Part shown: positions 9,111 through 19,943 of the stretch, in pieces
Layout: every line of letters starts with the position of its first letter
Position numbering within the stretch: position 1 is the first letter of the stretch
Assembly: GCF_013370205.1 (NCBI RefSeq)
Contig: NZ_JABWGV010000001.1
Location: 558,001-622,000, forward strand
Origin: Qipengyuania atrilutea
GTDB lineage: Bacteria; Pseudomonadota; Alphaproteobacteria; Sphingomonadales; Sphingomonadaceae
Reading direction: 5' to 3'
DNA length: 64,000 nucleotides
Made by a program: the position numbers and the translations under genes
Notes under the pieces: generated by a model
The model's input: only the letters and a program-made list of their open reading frames with translations
Told to the model about the DNA's origin: nothing
Databases searched by the model: none

Positions 9111-10523
9111 TCACTCTCCCTTGCTGTCCCGATATGCCTGCAGGGCCCGCTCGCGCGCTTCCTTGTGACCGATAATTTTTTCCGGATAATCGTCCGGCCG
9201 CTTGCCTTCGGGCGGATCGTGAATGTCTTCGTCCGAAAGGTCGGAGAGCTCCGGAACATATTGCCGAATGTAGTCCGCCGCATCGAACTTCTCGCTTTGG
9301 CTGAGCGGCGCCATGATGCGCGGAAACATGTTCGAATCGACGCCCGTACCGGCGACCCACTGCCAGTTGGTGCCGTTCGAGGCGTAATCGCCATCGACGA
9401 GGCAGTCCCAGTACCAGCGTTCCCCGTGGCGCCAGTCGATCAGCAGATGCTTGATGAGGAAGCTCGCCGCGATCATCCGCACGCGGTTGTGCATCCAGCC
9501 TGTTTTCCAGAGCTGGCGCATCCCGGCATCGACGATCGGATAGCCCGTACGCCCCTGTTGCCAAGCTTCGAGTTCTTCCTGAATGAGATGCCCGCGGTTC
9601 GGATGACGCCACAGGACCTGTTCGTCGTAGTCGCGGTAGCTTTGGTCGGGGTATTTCGGGAACTGCATGATGATGTTCTGCGCATAATCGCGCCAAATCA
9701 GTTCCTTCTCATAAGTCTTCCACCCGCCGCTGCGCTTGTCCTTCAACCGGTGCCAGATCGTGACCGGAGAGATTTCGCCCCAATGCAGGTGCGGCGACAT
9801 CTGCGAGGTCTCGTCTTTCGAAGGCAGGTTGCGGCTTTCGTCATAGGCAGCGACTTCGTCCGCCCACCATTCGAGCCGGTCGTGTGCGGCATCCTCTCCA
9901 ACTTTCCAGAACTCGCGGAAGCCAGCAGCCCAGTCGGGTTTGGTCGGTAGCAGGTCCCAATCGGACAGATCGTCGCTGTCCGGCATGTCCGACGGCTGCG
10001 AGATAGTGTCCGGTTCGGGCAGTTCGTCGCGCGGCGGGAAGAGGTCGAGCATCGCCTTCGAGAAAGGCGTGTAGATCTTGTACGGATCGCCGCTGCCCGT
10101 GGTCGCCGTGCCCGGCGGCATGAGGTAGTTGCCGTCGTGCAGGACGAGTTCGCAGCCGTCGGGCAGTGCGTCTTTCAGTTCCTCTTCCGCCTCGCGCCAC
10201 CACGGTTCGTAATGGCGGTTGGCATGGACGGCCTCGGCTCCGATTTCGTCGGCGATCGAAGCGAGTACCGATACGCTGTCGCCGCGGCGCAGGACGATCG
10301 AGCCGTTGCGCGCGCCGAAGCTCTTTCCGAGGCTTTCGAGCGAATGGTGCAGCCACCAGCGATGTGCCCCGCCGAAACACCGGTCGCTACCGCTCTGTTT
10401 GGGACGATCGTCATCGAGGACGTAGACCGGGACGACCGGTCCGGCTTCGGCAGCGGCATGGAGAGCGGGCTGGTCCTTCATGCGCAGGTCGCGCCGCAGC
10501 CACACGATTTGCGGATTGCTCAT
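9111..10523 (-). CDS. phrB: Deoxyribodipyrimidine photolyase (class I CPD photolyase family)
   Basis: Light-driven DNA repair enzyme, 470 aa, the usual length. The N-terminal antenna-binding Rossmann domain begins IVWLRRDLRMKDQPAL. The C-terminal FAD-binding helical domain carries TGYPIVDAGMRQLW, WMHNRVRM and DYASNGTNWQWVAGTG, which are the class I photolyase/cryptochrome signatures. Start ATG 10523 lies only two bases behind the stop of the upstream membrane hydrolase, and cfa follows after 38 bases, so the three are probably one transcript. Pairing of photolyase with cfa recalls the singlet-oxygen regulon of Rhodobacter. A cryptochrome function cannot be excluded from sequence alone, but the set of motifs favours repair. 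Confidence 0.95.
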   Translation of the reverse strand: MSNPQIVWLRRDLRMKDQPALHAAAEAGPVVPVYVLDDDRPKQSGSDRCFGGAHRWWLHHSLESLGKSFGARNGSIVLRRGDSVSVLASIADEIGAEAVHANRHYEPWWREAEEELKDALPDGCELVLHDGNYLMPPGTATTGSGDPYKIYTPFSKAMLDLFPPRDELPEPDTISQPSDMPDSDDLSDWDLLPTKPDWAAGFREFWKVGEDAAHDRLEWWADEVAAYDESRNLPSKDETSQMSPHLHWGEISPVTIWHRLKDKRSGGWKTYEKELIWRDYAQNIIMQFPKYPDQSYRDYDEQVLWRHPNRGHLIQEELEAWQQGRTGYPIVDAGMRQLWKTGWMHNRVRMIAASFLIKHLLIDWRHGERWYWDCLVDGDYASNGTNWQWVAGTGVDSNMFPRIMAPLSQSEKFDAADYIRQYVPELSDLSDEDIHDPPEGKRPDDYPEKIIGHKEARERALQAYRDSKGE

Positions 10524-10525
10524 TG

Positions 10526-11527
10526 TTAATTAGCGCCCGCTCGGCCCGGAAGTTCCTCGCAAGCTACGTCTGCCAAAGCGACGGTGAAGCGGTCGCGAGC
10601 GCGAGGATCGTAGAAGCGCGCATCGCGGAGGAGGACCGAGCCATCGGGTGCACGCTCGGCGAAGGGCGCGCGGGCCCAGAAGAGGAAGGCCTCCCCTTCC
10701 GATCCTCTCGCGTGGTGTAGGGGTGCTGATCCACAGGGCTGTCGAGATAGCCTTTCCTCTCCGCCAAACCCTGCAAAGAGAGACCAATGACCCACGTAAT
10801 AAATTGGTCCCGACGCATTATGCGTCCCGAATGCAAGTTCGCTCCAGATCGTTTCCCGCTCCCAGAACGCCAAAGGAACCGGGCTCGCTATTACGTACGT
10901 TCCATGCTCACTTGCTGCTCGTTCACTGACCACCGCCCCGACTTCGCGGGACGCCGAACTCGATATCCAACCATTCACCCCGATATACGCCAGCGCCACG
11001 CTCAGTGCGATACGCGCAGGTCGCTTCCACTCCCCGCCCCGTTTCTCGCGCCGCAGCGAGAACCACGTTGCGAAGCCCAGAAGCGCCCAGAGCCACACGT
11101 CGATGATGAACAGCGTGTCGCCGTAGAACCAGCGGCTCGAGAACGGCTCCAGCAGGCGGATGCCGTAGACGTTGAGCCAGTCAAGCGCCGGGTGCGTCAG
11201 GCAGCTGATGAAGCTCAACAGGTAGAGCCATTTGAAGTTCACCGGCAGCCGCCCTTCCGGCCGCTTCCCGCGCTTCGCCTGCCAGCGGTCGAAGCCGTAG
11301 AGCAGCGCAGCCAGTATTAGCGGCAGCAGCACCCAAGCGATCGGCCCGTGCGTGATGCCGCGCCGGAAGCCGAGATGCTCGACCCCGTCGAGCCACAGGA
11401 AGCACGCCGCGTCTACATCGGGCAGGTTCGCACCGATGATGAGCGCTGGCATGGCGAGGCCGGTTTTCCGCTTCAGCCCCGTCTGTCCGATCAGGGCGCC
11501 GACGAGGCTATGCGTCAGATTGTCCAT
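10526..11527 (-). CDS. Membrane-bound metal-dependent hydrolase, YdjM family
   Basis: Integral membrane protein of the YdjM/LexA-regulated family, 333 aa from ATG 11527 (the open frame runs back to 11593, but the conserved start is MDNLTHSLVGALIG). Family metal-binding motifs are present: N-terminal THS, LPDVD near residue 36, RGITHG near 56 and LTHPALDWLN near 115. About five membrane segments occupy the N-terminal 200 residues; the C-terminal 130 residues are soluble. The biochemical substrate of this family is not established. In E. coli ydjM is an SOS gene, which would suit its place just ahead of a photolyase; that link is inference. Confidence 0.85.
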   Translation of the reverse strand: MDNLTHSLVGALIGQTGLKRKTGLAMPALIIGANLPDVDAACFLWLDGVEHLGFRRGITHGPIAWVLLPLILAALLYGFDRWQAKRGKRPEGRLPVNFKWLYLLSFISCLTHPALDWLNVYGIRLLEPFSSRWFYGDTLFIIDVWLWALLGFATWFSLRREKRGGEWKRPARIALSVALAYIGVNGWISSSASREVGAVVSERAASEHGTYVIASPVPLAFWERETIWSELAFGTHNASGPIYYVGHWSLFAGFGGEERLSRQPCGSAPLHHARGSEGEAFLFWARAPFAERAPDGSVLLRDARFYDPRARDRFTVALADVACEELPGRAGAN

Positions 11528-11690
11528 ATGCGCGCTCCCGAAAGCCCTACAGGATGGAACACATGGAACACGGTACAAGGCAAAGAAATGCACGCGCTAT
11601 TCGCCTGCGATCTCCTGCAGTTACCTGAGAGATATGCGCTGCCGTTCATGGTCCGATAGGTGCCACGCCGGCGAGCGGTAGGAAAGCGGT

Positions 11691-12737
11691 TCAGACCGGA
11701 TCCTGCGCCGTGCCGTCCACCGTCCAGGTCTGTCCGGTGCCGAGCAGCTTGGCGAGGTTCGCTTCCTTGCCCTTCGACGCCGCCTCGTGCTCCGCGATGA
11801 CGCTGTCGGAGAAGGTCGGCGCGGGGTCGTCGTACAGCACGCCGAGCGCCATCGGATAGGGTCCGAAAGGCAGTTCGGCGAGAAGATGTGCGGTTACGCG
11901 GTTCTTCGCATTGTGTACCCGTACGCCTGCGCTCTCCCAGTCGCCGTCCGGCACGTCGACCACCCGGAACGCAAGCGTCTCGGTGTCGAGCGCCAGTCCC
12001 TTCACGCCGCCCGACTTTTCGCTGCCGAACAGCATCGGCTTACCGTCTTCGAGCCAGAGCTGACGGTCTTCCGCACCCTTGGGCGCAGCGAAGTCGTCGA
12101 AAACGTCCTTGTTGTAGACGATGCAGTTCTGGAAGATCTCGATGAACGCCGCGCCGCGGTGGGCGTGAGCCGCTTTCAGCACGTCGGGAAGGTTCTTCGA
12201 CACGTCGAAGCCGCGGGCGACGAAGCGCGCTCCCGATCCCAGCGCGAAGGCGCATGGGTTGGCCGGCGCATCGACACTGCCGCGCGGGGTCGAAGGGCTC
12301 GGCGTGCCGACACGGCTCGTGGGCGAATACTGGCCCTTGGTCAGCCCGTAGATCTCGTTGTTGAACAGCATGATCTGCATATCGACGTTGCGGCGCAGGA
12401 CATGCATCATGTGGTTGCCGCCGATGCTGAGTCCGTCGCCGTCACCCGTCACTAACCAGATGTTGAGCTCCGGATTGGCAAGCTTCACGCCCGTCGCCAG
12501 CGCCGGTGCGCGTCCGTGGATCGTGTGGAAGCCGTAGCTTTCCATGTAGTAGGGAAAACGGCTCGAACAGCCGATGCCCGAAATGAACACCGTGTTCGCC
12601 GGGTCGACGCCTAGCTGCGGAAGGGTGCGCTGGACCGCCTTCAAGATCGCGTAGTCGCCGCAGCCAGGGCACCAGCGTACCTCCTGGTCCGTTTCCCAGT
12701 CCTTGAGCGTGGTTTCGATTTTGGCGGGTGCGTTCAT
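11691..12737 (-). CDS. korB: 2-oxoglutarate:ferredoxin oxidoreductase, beta subunit
   Basis: TPP- and 4Fe-4S-binding subunit of the CoA-dependent enzyme that oxidises 2-oxoglutarate to succinyl-CoA and passes electrons to ferredoxin. 348 aa. Cluster ligands are Cys23 and Cys26 (WCPGCGD), the Cys of ISGIGCSS near 57 and the Cys of FQNCIVYN near 203. The TPP motif begins TGDGDGLSIGGNH. Sequence features such as LTKGQYSPTS mark the Kor type and not pyruvate oxidoreductase. It lies downstream of korA, separated by a 32-codon membrane ORF. No gene follows within 163 bases downstream. Confidence 0.95.
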   Translation of the reverse strand: MNAPAKIETTLKDWETDQEVRWCPGCGDYAILKAVQRTLPQLGVDPANTVFISGIGCSSRFPYYMESYGFHTIHGRAPALATGVKLANPELNIWLVTGDGDGLSIGGNHMMHVLRRNVDMQIMLFNNEIYGLTKGQYSPTSRVGTPSPSTPRGSVDAPANPCAFALGSGARFVARGFDVSKNLPDVLKAAHAHRGAAFIEIFQNCIVYNKDVFDDFAAPKGAEDRQLWLEDGKPMLFGSEKSGGVKGLALDTETLAFRVVDVPDGDWESAGVRVHNAKNRVTAHLLAELPFGPYPMALGVLYDDPAPTFSDSVIAEHEAASKGKEANLAKLLGTGQTWTVDGTAQDPV

Positions 12738-12753
12738 GCGTTTTCTCGCGAGG

Positions 12754-12852
12754 CTAAAATATGATTATCAAAGCGGCAATTACGATCAGGAAGAAGATAA
12801 TGACCGCGTAGGGCTTTTTCGGACGGTGGAATTTGGACGGCACGCGTTTCAT
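12754..12852 (-). CDS. 32-residue single-pass membrane protein encoded between korA and korB
   Basis: A 33-codon frame (ATG 12852, TAG at 12754) that fills most of the gap between the two kor genes. A strong Shine-Dalgarno AGGAAAGG lies eight bases before the ATG. The product has a basic N-terminus (MKRVPSKFHRPKKPY, seven Lys/Arg) followed by a purely hydrophobic C-terminal half (about residues 15-32, ending IIIF), so an N-in, C-out tail-anchored topology is expected. Spacing is 44 bases from the korA stop and 16 bases to the korB start. I know no family for it. A role in tethering Kor to the membrane or to a ferredoxin is speculation. Confidence 0.75.
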   Translation of the reverse strand: MKRVPSKFHRPKKPYAVIIFFLIVIAALIIIF

Positions 12853-12896
12853 AGAACAATTCCTTTCCTGACCCTTCATGCGCCCGATAAGTTCAG

Positions 12897-14882
12897 TCAG
12901 TCCATATCCTTCGACGAACCACTGTCGTAACCCGCCGAAAGGTTCGGCAACTGCTGGTCGTTAACGGGAACCTGCCCGCCTTCGTTACCCTCGATGCCGT
13001 CAAAATACTTGCCGATGGCGTCTTCGAGTTCCGCGATCTGGAACGGCTGTCCGCTGGTTTTGGTCAGCGGCTCGGCGTCAACCAGATACTGGTCGCGCAG
13101 CACGGTCTTGAACTGGCCGGTATTCATTTCCGGAACAAGCACGCGTTCGTAGCTGTTCAGCAGATCGCCGAGGTTCGCAGGCAGCGGCCAGATATGCCGC
13201 ACGTGGATGTGGCTCACGTCGCAGCCCTTCGCGCGCATCCGCCTTACCGCCTGATGGATCGGTCCGAAGGTCGAGCCCCACCCGACGACCGCAAGCTTTC
13301 CGCCCTTCTGGCCGAGCGAGACCTCCTGCTCGGGTACGGTCACGCCGAGGACCTTGTGCTTGCGCGCATCGGTCATCGCCTGGTGGTTGTCCGGAGCGTA
13401 ATCGATATGGCCCGTTCCTTGCGCCTTCTCGATCCCGCCGATCCTATGCATGAGGCCGGGGGTGCCGGGCTTGATCCACGGCCGCGCGCCTTTCTCGTCG
13501 CGCGCATAAGGAAGCAGCGTCTCGCCGTTCTTCTCGGTCAGGAATGTCGCGGGAAACGGCTCGTAGCTCGACGGATCGGGCACTTTCCACGGCTCGGCGG
13601 CATTCGCGATATAGCCATCGGTCAAGAGCATCACGGGGGTCATGTACTTGACCGCAATGCGGCAAGCCTCGATCGCGCATTCGAACGCATCGCCAGGGCT
13701 GCGCGCAGCGATGACCGGCATCGGCGCATCGCCGTTGCGTCCGTAGACGGCCTGATAGAGGTCGCTCTGCTCGGTCTTCGTCGGAAGGCCGGTCGAGGGG
13801 CCACCGCGCTGGCTGTTGACGATGACGAGCGGCAGTTCGGTCATGATCGCGAGGCCCATCGCCTCCGTCTTGAGCGCGATGCCCGGACCGCTTGACGAGG
13901 TGACGCCGAGGCTGCCGGCATAGCTCGCCCCGATTGCGGCGCAGATCGCTGCAATCTCGTCTTCCGCCTGGAAGGTCGTGACGCCGTATTCCTTCAGCCG
14001 CGCGAGGTGATGCAGGATCGCGCTTGCGGGCGTGATTGGATAGCCGCCGAAGAACATCGGTAGTTCGGCAAGCTGCGCGCCGGCGACAAGGCCAAGCGAG
14101 ATGCTCTCCGCGCCCGTGATTGTTCGGTAAAGCCCCGGCTCGCTATCGACCGGCGGCATGTTCGTCTGCCGCATCGCGCCGCTGCGCGGTCCTGCCAGTT
14201 CAGCCGTCTCGCCATAGGCATGGCCGGCGTCGAGCGCGGCGATATTGGCATCGGCAATGTCGGGCTTCTTGGCGAACTTCTGTTTCAGCCAATTGTGGAT
14301 CGGCTCGCGCGGACGGTCGAACATCCAGAGCGCAAGGCCGAGCGTCCACATGTTCTTGGACCGCAGCGCATCCTTCTTGCCGAGCCCGAACGGCTCGACC
14401 GCCTGAATGGTCAGTTCCGAAATGTCGAAGGCGAGCACGTCGTATTTGGCGAGCGTGTCGTCTTCGAGCGGGTTCGCATCGTACTTTGCCTTGTCGAGAT
14501 TGCGCTTCGAAAACTCGCCGGTGTCGACGATAACCAGCCCGCCCGACTTCAGCGCCGGTAGGTTTACCTTGAGCGCCGCCGGGTTCATCGCGACGAGCAC
14601 GTCCGGTGCATCGCCGGCGGTGTTTATCTCCCGGCTGCCGAAATTAATCTGGAAGGCCGACACCCCGAACAGCGTGCCCTGCGGCGCGCGGATCTCGGCG
14701 GGAAAATCGGGGAAGGTCGCGAGGTCGTTGCCGGCAAGCGCGGTCGACAACGTGAACTGCCCGCCCGTAAGCTGCATCCCGTCGCCACTGTCGCCTGCGA
14801 AGCGAACGACGATCGCATCGGGCGCAGCCTCGCTGTTGTTCGAAGCCTCGTCCCGCGTATTTGTTTCGGCGGCGCTCGCCAT
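12897..14882 (-). CDS. korA: 2-oxoglutarate:ferredoxin oxidoreductase, fused gamma-alpha subunit
   Basis: Partner of KorB, 661 aa from ATG 14882 (GAGGA seven bases upstream; the frame extends to 14906 without a better site). The N-terminal gamma domain (about 20-200) begins VRFAGDSGDGMQLTGGQF; the alpha domain follows with FGGYPITPAS and later SSGPGIALKTEAMGLA, which together form the substrate- and CoA-binding core of the heterodimeric, aerobic-type Kor also known from Mycobacterium and Hydrogenobacter. It leads the operon korA-small ORF-korB. It suggests a ferredoxin-reducing variant of the TCA cycle step; ferredoxin-NADP reductase is present at 44-45 kb. Confidence 0.95.
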   Translation of the reverse strand: MASAAETNTRDEASNNSEAAPDAIVVRFAGDSGDGMQLTGGQFTLSTALAGNDLATFPDFPAEIRAPQGTLFGVSAFQINFGSREINTAGDAPDVLVAMNPAALKVNLPALKSGGLVIVDTGEFSKRNLDKAKYDANPLEDDTLAKYDVLAFDISELTIQAVEPFGLGKKDALRSKNMWTLGLALWMFDRPREPIHNWLKQKFAKKPDIADANIAALDAGHAYGETAELAGPRSGAMRQTNMPPVDSEPGLYRTITGAESISLGLVAGAQLAELPMFFGGYPITPASAILHHLARLKEYGVTTFQAEDEIAAICAAIGASYAGSLGVTSSSGPGIALKTEAMGLAIMTELPLVIVNSQRGGPSTGLPTKTEQSDLYQAVYGRNGDAPMPVIAARSPGDAFECAIEACRIAVKYMTPVMLLTDGYIANAAEPWKVPDPSSYEPFPATFLTEKNGETLLPYARDEKGARPWIKPGTPGLMHRIGGIEKAQGTGHIDYAPDNHQAMTDARKHKVLGVTVPEQEVSLGQKGGKLAVVGWGSTFGPIHQAVRRMRAKGCDVSHIHVRHIWPLPANLGDLLNSYERVLVPEMNTGQFKTVLRDQYLVDAEPLTKTSGQPFQIAELEDAIGKYFDGIEGNEGGQVPVNDQQLPNLSAGYDSGSSKDMD

Positions 14883-15060
14883 GCATAATCCTCGTTTTCG
14901 CGCCATCGCGGCGCATTAGAAATCTCGCTCGGCATCTATGGAGCGGCCTCCACTCCGGCAATGAAGATTTTCTCCGTCCTTTGCAAAGATGAAGTGGATT
15001 TGCGCGGCAAGGTCGTTACACCGCTGCGTCGTTTGAGAACGAAGCACCAAGGAGCGAGAT

Positions 15061-16023
15061 TTGGCTGACAGCGACCACTTCGTAAGACAGGACGTGCGCG
15101 CCTTCCTCGGCATGCTCGAGCAGATGGGCCGTCCGGGGGTCGAGGATCTGCCGATCGCCGAAGGCCGGCAGGGCATGGCCGCGATGGGCAAGCTTGCAGA
15201 GGCGGACCCGGTCGATCTGGCGGTGATCCGCGATCTCACCTGCCCCGGCCCGGCAGGCGATATTCCGCTGCGGCTCTACGATACGAAGGATACGCGCGAA
15301 GCCGGTCCGGTCGTGGTCTTCATGCACGGCGGTGGCTTCGTCATCGGCGACCTCGAGATCTACCACAGCCTCTGTACGCATATCTGCGAACGGCTCGACC
15401 TGCCGGTGGTGTCGGTCGATTACCGGCTCGCGCCCGAAGCTCCCTTCCCGGCTGCTCCCGACGACTGCGAAGCGGCCATGCGCTGGATCGCAGGTTCGCC
15501 CGAGGCACTGGGGCGCGAAGTTACCGGCCTCATCCCGATGGGCGACAGCGCGGGCGGAAACCTCACGATCGTCGTGACCAACCAGCTTACCGCTGAGCCC
15601 GCCGCGGTTCCGGTCATCATGCAGGCCCCGATCTATCCGGTGGCGGACGACGTGTCGCAGCATCAGAGCTTCCGCGATTTCGGCGAAGGCTATCTCCTCA
15701 CGCACAAGACCATGGCTTTCTTCACGGAGCAGTATGCGGCCGATCCGGCGGACCCTCGCAACGTGCCGATGGCGGGCGAACACGCATCCTTCCCGCCGAC
15801 CGTCCTGTGTACCGCCGGGCTTGATCCCTTGCGCGATTCAGGCCGTAATTACGCCGCGCACCTGATCCAGCAGGGTATCGACGTCAGCTACCTCGAATTT
15901 CCGGGGACGATCCACGGCTTCATGACGCTGCGCAAGGCGCTGCCGAGCGCGCAGGGCGACCTCGACGCGATGCTGGCGGCGATGCAGGCGATGCTCGCAC
16001 GCATCGAAGGCAAGAACATATGA
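15061..16023 (+). CDS. Alpha/beta hydrolase, HSL (family IV) esterase/lipase
   Basis: Carboxylesterase of the hormone-sensitive-lipase type, 320 aa. It has the oxyanion motif HGGG (89-92), the nucleophile Ser163 in GDSAGG, and the rest of the triad as Asp255 (CTAGLDPLRDSG) and His285 (IHGFM). No signal peptide, so cytoplasmic. The start is the rare codon TTG at 15061, favoured because AAGGAG lies six bases upstream and an in-frame ATG at codon 18 has no such site. The last bases overlap rppH (ATGA), so the two are coupled. Physiological substrate unknown. Confidence 0.94.
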   Translation: MADSDHFVRQDVRAFLGMLEQMGRPGVEDLPIAEGRQGMAAMGKLAEADPVDLAVIRDLTCPGPAGDIPLRLYDTKDTREAGPVVVFMHGGGFVIGDLEIYHSLCTHICERLDLPVVSVDYRLAPEAPFPAAPDDCEAAMRWIAGSPEALGREVTGLIPMGDSAGGNLTIVVTNQLTAEPAAVPVIMQAPIYPVADDVSQHQSFRDFGEGYLLTHKTMAFFTEQYAADPADPRNVPMAGEHASFPPTVLCTAGLDPLRDSGRNYAAHLIQQGIDVSYLEFPGTIHGFMTLRKALPSAQGDLDAMLAAMQAMLARIEGKNI

Positions 16024-16508
16024 CCGAAGATGAGAAGATGGAACTCCCGTACCGCCCCTGCGTCGGCGTGATGCTGGTCAACGCGAGGGGCGAAGCCTTC
16101 GTCGGTCGCCGCATCGACAACAAGGAAGGCGACTGGTGGCAGATGCCGCAGGGCGGGATCGACGAGGGCGAAGATATCGAAGCCGCTGCCCTACGCGAAC
16201 TCGGCGAGGAAACCGGAGTCGTACCCCGGCACATCTCCATCATCGCCAAGATGGAAGAACAACTGCGCTACGATTTGCCGGAGGAACTGATCGGCAAGCT
16301 GTGGAAGGGTCAGTACCGCGGGCAGGAACAGGTATGGTACCTTGCCCGCTTCACCGGGACCGACGCGGATGTCGACATCGAAGCGCATGATCCGCCCGAG
16401 TTCTGCGACTGGAAATGGATTGATCCCGAACAGCTGCCGAACATGATCGTGCCGTTCAAGAAGCGCATCTACCGCGCGGTACTCGAGGAATTTCGTGCGC
16501 TGATCTGA
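16020..16508 (+). CDS. rppH: RNA 5'-pyrophosphohydrolase (Nudix)
   Basis: Converts 5'-triphosphate ends of transcripts to monophosphates and so starts RNA decay. 162 aa, the usual length. Residues 45-67 fit the Nudix box GX5EX7REUXEEXGU exactly (Arg59-Glu60, Glu63-Glu64). The N-terminus YRPCVGVMLVNARGEAFVGRR and the motif WWQMPQGGIDEGE are typical for RppH/IalA. It overlaps the upstream esterase by four bases and converges on the TPR gene at 16523 with only 14 bases between stops. Confidence 0.96.
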   Translation: MTEDEKMELPYRPCVGVMLVNARGEAFVGRRIDNKEGDWWQMPQGGIDEGEDIEAAALRELGEETGVVPRHISIIAKMEEQLRYDLPEELIGKLWKGQYRGQEQVWYLARFTGTDADVDIEAHDPPEFCDWKWIDPEQLPNMIVPFKKRIYRAVLEEFRALI

Positions 16509-16522
16509 ATCAGGAGAAGCGC

Positions 16523-17029
16523 CTAGTTAACTTGCGGCTGCTCGTCAGCGTCCGCGCGCGCTTCGGCGGTCAGGACCGGGCGCGCGGGCGGCGACGCGAT
16601 CGTTGCGGCGAGCGCCTGCGTTTCCGGACAGCTGTCCCCGCACATGCTTTGCAATTTGGCGAGATTGGCGCGCGCCTGATCAAAGGCACCCTTCTCCGCC
16701 AGGGCCTCGCCCTCGCCCGAGATCGCGGCGAAGTTGCTCGGATCGCGCTCAAGCGCCTCGCGGTAATAGCGGATCGCCTTGCCCTGCAAATCCTGGTCGC
16801 GGGCGACTTCGGCAAGGTCGATCAAAACCGGGGTATAGGCAGGATCGACGGTCAGCGCCGCTTCGAAGGCGTCGATCGCGTCCTGACTGCGGCCCGCATC
16901 CTGCGCGGCCCGGCCTTCGCTGATCAACATCGCGGCGCGCGGGCTTGCCTCCGGCTGGGCACTGGTCGCGACACTTGAAGTCACGGCAAGGGCGAGCGAG
17001 AGGGCAGCGGCGGCGGGCGCGTAACGCAT
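16523..17029 (-). CDS. Exported tetratricopeptide-repeat protein
   Basis: 168 aa from ATG 17029, chosen over the upstream frame (to 17092) because AAGGAG lies about seven bases before it and a clean signal peptide begins there (MRYAPAAAALSLALAVTSSV, cleavage after the SAQ region near residue 26). Residues about 36-140 hold two to three TPR-like helix pairs (ALTVDPAYTPVLIDLAEVA, ALERDPSNFAAISGEGEAL). Two Cys near the end of the last repeat (MCGDSCPE) could form a disulfide in the periplasm. It is the last gene behind guaB and rsmB. Function unknown; TPR proteins usually scaffold complexes. Confidence 0.88.
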   Translation of the reverse strand: MRYAPAAAALSLALAVTSSVATSAQPEASPRAAMLISEGRAAQDAGRSQDAIDAFEAALTVDPAYTPVLIDLAEVARDQDLQGKAIRYYREALERDPSNFAAISGEGEALAEKGAFDQARANLAKLQSMCGDSCPETQALAATIASPPARPVLTAEARADADEQPQVN

Positions 17030-17106
17030 GATGAACTCCTTGGCGGGATAGGTCCCGTTGCCCGAAGGCCGGAAGGCGGCTGTATGGGCCATGAATTATC
17101 TCGTTA

Positions 17107-19745
<2,639 letters not shown>

Positions 19746-19943
19746 TTAAGAGAATCGCTTTTCTTGATGAGGGGTGAGCGTGTGGCGGCCCATGTAACGA
19801 CGCTTTGGCCGAACCGCTAGTGCACGGCTTGCTGCGTACCCCTCGTTCCCGGCAAGCGGAACATTGGCAATCGGCAGTGGTTCGCTACAACGAACTCACG
19901 CCTGCCTGACGGCGGCACCGATCATCTTTGGGGGAAATGCGAA

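Noticed and set aside
19769-19844. GAGGGGT/ACCCCTC inverted pair between guaB and the YpfJ-type gene
   Set aside because: Seven-base arms 62 bases apart in GC-rich DNA can occur by chance and nothing else supports a site.
19858-19885. GGAAC-N16-GGTT resembling an EcfG (general stress) promoter before the YpfJ-type gene
   Set aside because: The -10 element has a mismatch at its first base and no other EcfG-like site was found for comparison; chance occurrence is likely.
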